64,000 bases of DNA from Ustilaginoidea virens. Lineage: Eukaryota; Ascomycota; Sordariomycetes; Hypocreales; Clavicipitaceae. The notes below the pieces were generated by a model, which worked only from the letters and a program-made list of their open reading frames with translations, did not search any database and was not told the origin of the DNA. A program made the translations under genes and the position numbers. The stretch is taken from positions 4,898,001 through 4,962,000 of the forward strand of contig NC_057316.1 of assembly GCF_000687475.1 (NCBI RefSeq), given 5' to 3'. Of the stretch, positions 46,904 through 56,394 are shown piece by piece (position 1 is the stretch's first letter; every line of letters begins with the position of its first letter).

Positions 46904-49310
46904 ATGACGACTTTGCATCAAGCTGGCCGCCCTCCTCCCGAGGATGATCTACCCCCTGGCACCGTTCTTCTCGTTCGAGGTAAAGCTCATTTTTTTGGGA
47001 TGACCCGATTCGGCTCAAAGCCGGACTGCCTGGGTCGATAAGGCTGCGAAACGACTCTGATTAGTCGTTGGTGCAGAAGATGACGACGCTGCCAAGGACC
47101 GACGTCCCTCCATTGTTTCAAGCCCGGTTCCATCAAGCGATCCCAACGATCCTCTGGTACGCTCCTGCAGTCAAGAAGAATAGAATTCTTTTTTGAGCAT
47201 CTTCCTAACTTGGGTACTGCGTAGAACTGGAGCAGAGCACGCAAAGCAGTCAACTACTTGCTGGTCCTGGCCTTTAGCTGCCTGGTTTTCACAGCGTGAG
47301 CGCAACCCCGATACCTTACAGCCACTCCCCTTGACAAGGTATCATCCCCCTATTGTGTGCAAATGCAGAGAAGAAACTAAATCTCGATTCTCCCGGTTAG
47401 ACTGACGGTTCAGATTATTTTTTGGCAGCCCATGGTTGACGATCTCAATGTTACATTTGATGATCTCCTCCGGGCCCAGTCGGCCAACTTTGTTGGCCTG
47501 GCAGTTGGATGCGTGTTATTCATCCCGCTGGCCAAAAAAATTTGGAAGACGGCCGGTGTATTTGGGTTCTGCCAGCATTGTGCTCGCCAAAGTCGTTCTG
47601 GTCCGCAAGATGACGACTGTCCCAGAACTGCACGTCACCAATCTGCTGCAGGGCCTCGGCGCAGCCGTCACTGAAGCCATCGTGCAAATCACGGTATGCC
47701 CTTGCTCTTCTCGCTTCTTTTGGGCGGTCTTTGTTTGCCCGTGGTTGGTCTCAGCTTCCGGCTAACAGGTCCTTGCGACCGAAAGGTTGGCGATCTTTTC
47801 TTCGTTCACCATCGAGGAGGCATGAATGCCTGCAACATAACGATGGTGATGATTGGCGTAGGTTTTCTGCACCTAGACGGATGAGCTGATTGACTGATCC
47901 AGCCTGGCATGAAATAGTGCTTCATCGCGCCAATAGCAGCTGGTGTGCAAGCGACGCGACAGAGCTGGCGCTGGTCATACTACAGCCTAGGAATCACCAA
48001 CGCCATCCTGCTGCTGTTCTTTGTCTTCTTCTTTGAAGAAACCAAATACGTCAGGTTGAACGAGGCTCCTCGCGAATCAAACACAGCACCAGTAGTAGAG
48101 CGTCAAGGACGACCCATGTTCGCTCCGCAGAAGCCGACAAGCACCGAGTCTGACGACCCTTCTGCCAGCCAAGTCATGGCTACGACCGAAAAAGAAAAGC
48201 TCGCCCAGCTCGCCCCTGCTTCTGGATACGTTACCTCGCACACTCACACGATTGACCTGTCTGTTCCATTAAAACCCCTGAAGGAACGTCTTGCCCTGCA
48301 CACATACTCCAGCGAATCCTTATTGCCTTGCTATTATCGCCCTTTTATCGTTCTCTTTTCCTTTCCCGTTGTTCTCTGCTGCGCCATCCAGCTTGGCTGT
48401 GGCATCATGTGGTACTTCATAATGCTGAGTGTCTCCTCCATCGTGTTTTCTGCGCCACCCTATTCCTTCACCCCTGAAATGATAGGCTTGCTGAATCTCG
48501 GCCCATGACTCGGAAACCTGGTTGGCTGCATCTAGGGCGGCTTCGTTGGCGATTGGTCAATCGTGCGCTTTGCCCGGAGGAACAACGGCCTGTACGAGCC
48601 TGAAATGCCCTTGTACATCTTGCACGTGCCGGCCGTGGCTCTGTGCGGCGGCCTCGTCATGTTTGGAGTGACGAGTGATCGAGTAAGTTTTGAACCTCGC
48701 ACGGGCCAGGATGCCAGTTCAAAATCGCGGCGATTGCGAAACGAGGCTGGGGGGCGGGTTCTGCGGGAGACAAAAGCGCTGACGTCCAACCTCGTTCAGG
48801 GTTTGCACTGGATCTGGCCCAGCGTTGGAGGTGGTCTATTAGGATTCGGGTTGGGGAGCATTACGGATGCCTGTCTGACATGGGTTATGGACAGTTATGT
48901 GGATGCAAGTACAGTGAAATGCCGAGCCTGTTCTTTGTTTTGCGTCTTCCCCTGCCCTCTCATCGTCTTTGTCCTTGTATTCATTTCTTTTTTTTTTCTT
49001 ACACTTCCCGGCCTCTTTCATCTATCCTGTTGTGGATTATGCAGTCGTTAACGCCCTTCTTCTCCATCAGATCACCGGAGAAGCATTCACGGGCATTGTC
49101 CTCATCAGGAACACGTTCAGCATTGGCATCACCTTTGCCGTCACCCCGTGGATGCAGACGAGTGGCCTGACCAGCATGTTCATCACATGCAGTCTCCTGA
49201 GTCTTGCCGTGAGCCTCACCATGTTGCCCATGGTTTACTACGGCAAGAGGTTCCGGCGCGCGACGGCGCGCAGATATCGCGCCATTGCTGCGTCGCCAAA
49301 GTCTATCTAG
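46904..49310 (+). pseudogene. Decayed MFS transporter (DHA1-type)
   Basis: The remnant encodes a major-facilitator permease of the fungal group with the DPNDPLNW motif, here SSDPNDPL|NWSRARK. The first exon is 46904-46979 (MTTLHQAGRPPPEDD). Later exon edges still match conserved protein blocks: the junction NW (GTAGAAC acceptor), MVMIG|CFIAPIAAG (GTAGGT donor, acceptor before 47918), TSDR|GLHW (48684-48799 intron) and VDA|IVNALL (48909-49044 intron). Three lesions break it. An extra A in the 7-A run at 47534-47540 shifts frame between PLAKK and FGRRPVYLG. In-frame TGA (48506-48508) and TAG (48533-48535) flank LGNLVGCI. Downstream GGFVGDWSIVRFARRNNG and the last exon (FTGIVLIRNTFSIGITFAVT) remain intact, so decay is recent. 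A sequencing error could explain the A run but not both stops. Confidence 0.85.
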
Positions 49311-49812
49311 CAAGAGCGGCGTCGAAGAAAGGTGTAGCTAATGCGATGCGGACCCCGACCCCAGACGAGGTATGCACGCTGGACGTGGATACTAGCGAAG
49401 CGCTGTGGCAGATTCGGTACGCTCAAAGAAGAAGAAACAGAAGGAGAAAAAGTTGCAAAGATGCAGAGAACGAAAGAACGCAAGAACGCAAGAAAGGGAG
49501 AAAGGGAGAAAAGAAGGAAAGGAGAACCCTTCCACGTCAGGAATACCCTGTGGAGGTCCCTTTTAATCATCGCAGTAGCGGCCAGACACTCTTCATCCAG
49601 GAACTTGGGAGCAACAATCTGCAGTGCGCATGGGGCGCCGTCTGCAACCTCGGGGGTCATCTAGGCCAGACATGTGAGCTTGCATGCCGGTCTGGTGGAC
49701 GCCGTCGTGAAGAATTATGGGTTCATGGTCAAGTATCTTGGACGCCGTTCCGTAGGATATGTATGGCACACGCTGGAGTCTGGATTCGACTAAGAAACAG
49801 GCCGCTACTGCC

Positions 49813-49850
<38 letters not shown>

Positions 49851-50023
49851 GGAGACGGAATGTAAGAAAACACACAAAGAACAAAAGCGACTAGAACAAA
49901 GGAAGCCGAGACATACGTCTGACAAGGTCCACACGACCATGTACGGCTGCCACCCAAACGTGTCATGTGGAACGGCAGTGCTCTGCGCAGCCGGCGTGAG
50001 AATCACATGGAGCTCGTTCGTTT
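49311..50023. other. Region between two pseudogenes
   Basis: No gene. It contains a 32-nt A run (49814-49845) and A/G-rich DNA around 49420-49530. It may include unrecognisable tail sequence of the amidase relic. Confidence 0.5.
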
Positions 50024-51065
50024 TCAACCCAGGCTCGACGCCACGCGTCCTTGTACCTGGCCCGAGCAAGCTTCCAACTGTTTCGTCTCGTCATAAAGGT
50101 CCAGCCCCTGCGACACGGACAACGGGCCGGTGAACATGGGACTGGAGGCTTCGGCTACCGAGACCTGATGACGTGGTTCCCAACCAGGCGAGATGGAATC
50201 CTTGCGAGGGCCGTAGACAAAGTACTGAAAGGCCAAGCGGTTCCCGTAGGAAAGACGCCGATTCTCGTCGTTTGTCAAACGAACAATCTCATGGCCTGGC
50301 GTGCTTGCCGCAGAAGGCGCAACGCGTTGTCTACCGCCCTCCTCTCGCCACGGCATAGCATGGGCAGTGGCGTCGTATCGACGGGGTCCCGCTCCCGCTC
50401 CAAGCACAGTCGACATGAAGAGGGGGGATATGTCGTCGAGCTTGTTAGCCATTGGACCAGCAGAGATGGTTGGACACGAGGGACACCCTCCATGACGCCT
50501 GATAACTGGCCACCGAAAGGAATTCGCCCACTGGTTAGGCTTGAACCCGTAGATGCCGTTGCACAGGGCGGGTATGCGGACGGATCTGGCGACATCGGTG
50601 CCCACACCTAGGATGGACCCTCGAAAGGCAATGAGGGGCCCTTCTCCGCCGCTGGATCCGCCGGCAGGTACATTGGTGTTGCGAGGGTTCAGGGTACGAC
50701 CGTAAATGTTGTTTTCCGAACCGGCCGCCTAATTCGAAGAGATGTGGGCGACCATGCGTTGTACACGCCGCGAATGGCATCATCAATCATCATGGTTTGC
50801 GGAACATTGGTCTTGACGTTTAGTACGGCCCCCAGATCAAAGCAAGACATTGACCAGCGCCGAGTCGCGCGAACAAGGCGGGACTTCTAACAAGCTGAAA
50901 CGTAGCCGAGCGAGCCCCTGATGCCTTTCGAGGCAGAAGCTGTCCTTTAAGCTGACAGGGAGACGGTGAAGCGGGCCCGACAGGCCTGCCGTAACGCCTG
51001 AGGTAGGCGTCGAGAAATCTAGCTCTGTCTAGGGCCCGAGGGAAAAAGCGTTGCGTCGAGCATGA
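50024..51065 (-). pseudogene. Amidase-signature (acetamidase-like) relic
   Basis: The minus strand carries ordered blocks of a fungal amidase, split over frames. Near 51000-50960 there is RFLDAYLRRYGRPVGP. After a frame change comes LPVSLKDSF with the catalytic-Lys context. Further on there is VLNVKTNVPQTMM, then in another frame NNIYGRTLNPRNTNVPAGG with the SSGGEG cis-Ser context. GVGTDVARSVRIPALCNG holds the nucleophile Ser. After that IPFGGQLSGVMEGVPRVQPS lies in a different frame from GPMANKLDDISPLFMSTVLG and RYDATAHAMPWREE. At least four frame changes are needed, so no working enzyme is made. The family is secure; the end points are approximate. It lies beside the MFS pseudogene, which suggests a former amide-uptake and hydrolysis pair (inference). 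Confidence 0.85.
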
Positions 51066-53238
51066 TGAAAGGGAACGCGATGCGCATATATCAGTGATAC
51101 ATGCAGCACGAGCTACGAGCGTCCAACCATGTCCTGTTTGCCATCAAAGCAGCGTCGTCGTCGTGACGGAGGGTGACGGTGGCGAGAGGAGCAGCCGGAG
51201 GGTTTTTTTCGTCGTTGGCACGGACGGCAACACGTATGTACAAATCGGAACGGCGGATAAGGAAGAGTCTTTTGGAATTGGACAAGAACGGATTCGCCGT
51301 CCCCACGGTATGAAGCCTAGACCCACTGTCAAGGTAAGAGAGGGAGCGATTGATATTTCCCGTTGGTGGGAAGGAAGAGAGAGTTCATGTCTGCCTTTTG
51401 GTACATACCTCATAGCAAAACAGCTGATTCCTCAGGAGTAATGGGGAAAGGACCGCACGTACGGGCGTACCTCATACGTCTAGTCTCTAGCTAGTGCAGG
51501 TACCTCCCAAGGTAACGGGTACTGGCGGTCAGGTCAAGTCAGGTCAGCCCAGCCCAGCCCAGCCAGCTCGAGGTACTTTTGGCTCCCCAGCCACTTCTTA
51601 GGAGGTGACTGTAACCTAAGGCACCCACCCCCTACGGCTGCCTGGCGAATCTGCTGTGTTTTATTTTTCTTTTTTCTCTTCTCTCTTTTTTTTTTTTTTT
51701 TTTTTTTTTTTTCTTTTTTTCCTTCTTTTTGCTCTTCTTCATTCATCCAGTCATCCATCCAGTCATTCCTTCATTCTCTTTTCAGTCTGTTGTCCTCGGC
51801 CACCCCCTTGTTACCGCCATTTCCTCGTTTCATTTACATCAAGTTCACAAAGTCCCCAACGTCCAGACGCACGCCCGTTTTCGGCACGGCACAATCGCGA
51901 GAACCACGTTGGCGTGCATGATGATGACCCCCCCCCACCCACCTTTTTGCTGGCAAAATGTGCAAGGAAGCCTAAGCCTGCCTTTAGACCCTGGCTCATG
52001 CAAGGGGCGAGGCCATCTGATTGTCCAATAATCGAGTCAGGGTGTAGATTTCAGCCAGTCGTCGTCGTGTGTGTCCGCTTTGAAAATCCCAAATGGTCGG
52101 CCACGTGCTCTAACCTATCTCTTCGCCTTGGATAATGTGTTTTAAGACTCCGTACTCGGCTTGGCTTGAGGATATGGCCCCGTTCCTCCTTGACCATTAC
52201 ATTAATACGAGCCTGCAAAGTGTCGCGGATGGATGTAAAGGTCATCTTCTAGGAGGCCAGGATGGGGAAAATGCCGCTCTCTCTGCTCATGGCCAAAATA
52301 CCATCACCCCGGCATGAAACTCTATTCGTTCCCAAGTCGGAGAAGGCGTGCGCCGCAAAACCATCCACCGAGGCCCGAGATGCGCACTGTCGACATTTTT
52401 TCCAGAAGCCGGCGGGCCTTGGCTGCTCTGCTGCCTAGCAACCATCAAAGGACTGGTGTTGGAGACCGTCATTGCCTAGAGGCGGTGGGCAAAGACCACC
52501 CCTCCTTCGGTTCAAGGAATCAAGCATCCCACATGAAGCACATGTGCTTCGCCCTGTTGCTTGGCATAGTGTTTCTGGCTTTTCTCTGAGGCCGGAGAGA
52601 GGTGGTCGTCGACTTACTTGTTCATTCAAGACGGGTTTTGTTTTGCTTGCGGAACCAACCAACCCGCTGCATTCCAGCTTGGGGTAACAACAGCTCTTTA
52701 CGCTGTACGGAGTATTCCGCGCCATCCCTGCTAACGATACTTTTCCCCCCATCAACTCGCAACGGGGAGGTGCTCGCTTGCCTACTAGTCTTGTTGCCTT
52801 TGCAGTAGCTGAAACAGATGGTGCGCACGCGTGTGTCCATGATTCGCGCTGCGTCGGCTCTTTCCGGTCCGGTCCGCTGCGCTGAGCCATGCCCATGCTC
52901 AACAAGGTTGAAGAGTTAGATTAAAGAGGGAATTGGAAGAGTTACGGAAGGAGATGGTCCTTCACAAAATGCCGCGCAATTCCCGCAACACGTGGGTTTA
53001 TAAGTTCTGGCCGAGCGAGCACTGTCAAAGCGTAAAGCACGCCGTCACCCGACGACATGCGTGGGGGCTGGGCTGTTGGGCAAGGTTTTATGAGAAGGGC
53101 TTAAGTTTGATTATACGTTTCAGCAGAAAACTGTATAGTGATGATATACCGAGTATCCGTATAAATTTCAAACTAGCGCAGTGACACCAGCAACCGAGAC
53201 GTGATCTGTCGGCATGGTACGTCGGCAAGACGGAAGGC

Positions 53239-53262
53239 GGGGGGGGGGGGGGGGGGGGGGGG
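53239..53262. repeat. G24 homopolymer
   Basis: A pure run of 24 G on the plus strand; the length is uncertain if read-derived. It could form a G-quadruplex. Confidence 0.9.
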
Positions 53263-53501
53263 CCAAGAGGTGTCGAGGTGCGCAGCGCAAAACAAGATGC
53301 ACCGACCTGGAAGAAGCCAGGCAGCAGGTCGATCTCGAGGCTTCTAATGCGCTGTTAGTGAGCAAGTGAGCAAGGAAGTCCACGGGCCGATATCGCGGCC
53401 CACAAACACAAACACATACCCTTACTCCTTTGGCAGGCGGCCAGAAAATTCCGTACATATTCCCGGCGCTCGTCGGGGGATTCCGGCTCGAAGCTCGGCG
53501 T

Positions 53502-53528
53502 GCGGGGCGGGGCGGGGCGGGGCGGGGC
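53502..53528. repeat. GGGGC pentanucleotide array
   Basis: Five GGGGC units give five runs of four G with one-base loops, a strong G-quadruplex pattern. Confidence 0.9.
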
Positions 53529-54185
53529 ATCTGACGCTGCTCCGAAAAGGGCGCCTTCTTTTATGGAGAGAACTGGTAAAGTGGCCAGCCCTCTTCTTCA
53601 CAAAACGAGTTCTTGGGAATGGCTGGCATCAAATTGATGGCTGGGCGGATGGAGGCTAAGAGCTGCTGAAGCTTACGCGGCCCAGGTGCTCGGGCTTGGC
53701 TTCAGTCTCTGGAGCATTTGAATAGCGGATCTGGGCCCGATGTTTGATCTACGGAGTAATGGATCGCGCTTCAAGGGTAGTTTCCCTGTACCGTGCCGGC
53801 TCTGCCGAGTACCTCTTACTACTCCGTACTGGCAAAGAAGACAACCGGTTGCACCAGACGCTTTTCCTCCGCGGATTGTTTCCTCCCTCCAGTCCCATCC
53901 CGAGCGGGGAAGAGAGCACGCACAATGCACCCAGCAACGTGTTTTGCTGGGCGGTGGCGCTCGCGTGGCGCTCGAGTGGCGCCTGCGTGGCGCTTGCGAT
54001 CCGGAAGGCGAGAGGCAGAGGCAGAGGCAGAGGCAGAGGCAGGCAGAGGTGGCTGGTCAAATCAGGCAACAACAGCAAACAGCCTTGGAACCCGTCGAGG
54101 CGGATAAGAAACAATGCCCCTCGGCTTTGACGAGGCAATGCCATGGTAAACGTGAACACACGAGGCCAGGGCTCTATTTCGGGGC

Positions 54186-54239
54186 TGCAAACCTGCAAGC
54201 CTGCAAACCTGCAAACCTGCAAACCTGCAAACCTGCAAG
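54186..54239. repeat. ACCTGCAA octanucleotide array
   Basis: About six to seven units with one GCCTGCAA variant, head to tail. Confidence 0.92.
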
Positions 54240-54716
54240 TCTGGCCGAGTTTGGTTGCCTTCAACGCAAATGTCAACTGTTCTCGAGCGCGACTGTGAGG
54301 GCTCAAGCTAACTGCCCGCCAAGCCCTAGAAGGTGCCTTAGGTACCTTAGGTACCTAGGTGCCTAGCTCCTGGCTAGCAGCTTGAGGTGTCGAATGGCCA
54401 CGGTACTCTGGAGCCGTACCCTTGTGGGCTTTTTGGGCATCTTTGTGAGTCGTGGCATGTGTGTCGATGCTAGGGAGTCAGGGACCCAAGACAACAGGGA
54501 CTATTAGGGTTCCGGGAAGTCGTGAGCGGGCCGTGAAGCCAGTATACTTGACTTTTACCATCAAACATGAAGCTACCGAGTACTCCGCACAGACGGCTGG
54601 CAGTTACCAGTTGACCTGGTGGTTAAGCGGGGTTCCTTGTAATTATATGGCACTTATGTCCAGAGCTGCAGGCTGTACGGACGTAGAGAGTACTATAGGA
54701 ACCTCCCAAGTGGGGG

Positions 54717-54768
54717 ACACGCCCCTGGGACACGCCCCTGGGACACGCCCCTGGGACACGCCCCTGGG
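54717..54768. repeat. 13-bp minisatellite (unit ACACGCCCCTGGG)
   Basis: Four perfect tandem copies. Confidence 0.95.
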
Positions 54769-55814
54769 CCGTGTTGAACAAATCAATCAAACAAATCGAA
54801 TTGATCCTACCTGATGAGGGTACGTACTCCGGCTCCGTAAGGTACATGCAGGTACCTAGTACCTTACCTACTACCTACCTCCTACCTGGTACTACCTAGG
54901 TAGACAGTAAGGTGCCAGTCCGTGCCTCTTGGAAGTAACCTGTCATGCATTCTGTTGCTTCGCCCATTCGCATCTTATGACGGGTTGGCCAGCCCTCCGC
55001 CTCACCACGCTCGTCCAGGTGACAGCGCGACTGGTCAGGAAACACGTGGTCAACAGGTCAGGTCAGTCATTCATTGTATAGCCCCCGCCCGGGGCAAAAA
55101 CGCAAGAATCGACCCGGGGGAAGCCTTGTCGCCGTGGACGTTGCTACCGACGATCGAAGCACCAAGGGGGGACCATCAGGGACCGTTTTCTGGAGTGACA
55201 AGATAGAGTTTGATTCGCTTTGATTGATACGCCCTGGGACTTCTCGAGCGAGCCTGGCATGGCATGGCAGGCTTGGCACAACAGTCCAGAAAGCGCCATC
55301 GCCCCGGCCCCCGGACCCTTGCGCGTCCCCCAGTTCTTTTGTGACAGATGATGGTGCCATCAGACCTTTGGCACTAGAGCCTTTCCGGCACCAAAGGCTT
55401 TTTCGTCTACCGAGTACGGAGTAGTCCGTACGGAGTATTCCAACTGTTGACGGGTTTTTTACGGATTCACGGCTATCGGACAGGGGAGTCTTGCAGCCAG
55501 GCCTCATCCAATCGCCACCAGGGCCCCGCCATCCAACCCCTCGTCGCTTACCGAGGCAAGGCATGGAGGTCCTGAACGAACCCCCATGTCTGCCTTGCCC
55601 GGCCTTATGGAGCCTCATTCGAATGGGATGCACAAGTTCGCAACAAAAGGGAAGGGGGAAGAAGCGAAGAGAGGAAGGAGGAGGAGGAGGGGGCTGGTGC
55701 CGTTTGGTGCCGTTTGGTGCCGTTTGGTGCTGTGTGTTTGGTGTTTGCGCAATCAATCGAGACTCTCGAGCGCGGCAGGCACCCATGACATGACACCAAG
55801 TTTCCCGCAGCTTA

Positions 55815-55980
55815 CTACCTAGGTACCTAAGGTACTATAGGTACCTTAGGTACCTCACCTACAGAGTACCTTACGTACATGTTGGTGTTCGTGCCCATCA
55901 GGTAGGTACCTATTTTGTCCAGCCGTGCTCCTACAGTAAAAAGGTAGGTAGGTACCTAACGTAAGAGGTAGGTAACTACC
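55815..55980. repeat. TAGGTACC/TACCTTAGG cluster
   Basis: Dense interleaved copies of TACCTAGGTACC, GGTACCTTAGG and GGTAGGTAGGTACC. The motifs are self-complementary in places, so the DNA is rich in small palindromes. Similar clusters occur elsewhere in intergenic DNA of this window. Confidence 0.85.
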
Positions 55981-56394
55981 TTCTTATTATTAGTCTGCTT
56001 CTTCTTTTCCCGTCCTCGCCTTGACTCCTCTTTGTTTTGTTTCTCACACTCTAGGATACTTACTTGGCTCGGTGTGATCCTGCAACCGACCGACTGGATT
56101 GGCGATAGTCAATCGCATCTCACATTGAGCTGTTCTACGGAATCCCTTCAGAAGCCACGGCAAAAAGGTTCCCCAAACGCATGCACAACAACCCCCGTCT
56201 TCAACCGACCAGCCTTGACGATATAAGAGTAGTAGTGCGGGAGCTGCTGGCACGCGAACTCATCAGAGAGGCATCCGCTGCCTGTCACAGGCCACTTGGC
56301 GGGATTCTTGTGTGTTGGTTGAACTGCCAGCTCTCTGCGCACCTTTCCCCCTCCCACCTCCCCAGCAACCCCCCAACTTGGGAGTTTGTGCTTC

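Larger units (their letters stand above)
51066..56394. other. 5.3 kb repeat-rich region without a supportable gene
   Basis: Both strands show only short unrecognised frames. It contains a T tract (51687-51712), a 24-nt G run (53239-53262), a GGGGC array (53502-53528), a GAGGCA array (54012-54050), an ACCTGCAA array (54186-54239), a 13-bp array (54717-54768) and a 10-bp array (55696-55730). TACGGAGTA motifs occur at 52706, 53750, 53820, 55415 and 55429. TAGGTACC clusters lie at 51495-51520, 54339-54365, 54836-54905 and 55815-55980. The last of these lies 0.4-0.6 kb upstream of the next gene. Confidence 0.5.

Noticed and set aside
48506..48535. A mini-intron removing both stops of the MFS gene
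   Set aside because: The only GT...AG pair inside (GTTGGCTGCATCTAG) is 15 nt, too short to splice, and would leave the TGA.
50051..50611. 186-codon plus-strand frame opposite the amidase relic
   Set aside because: The minus strand explains the sequence through ordered amidase motifs; this frame is their antisense.
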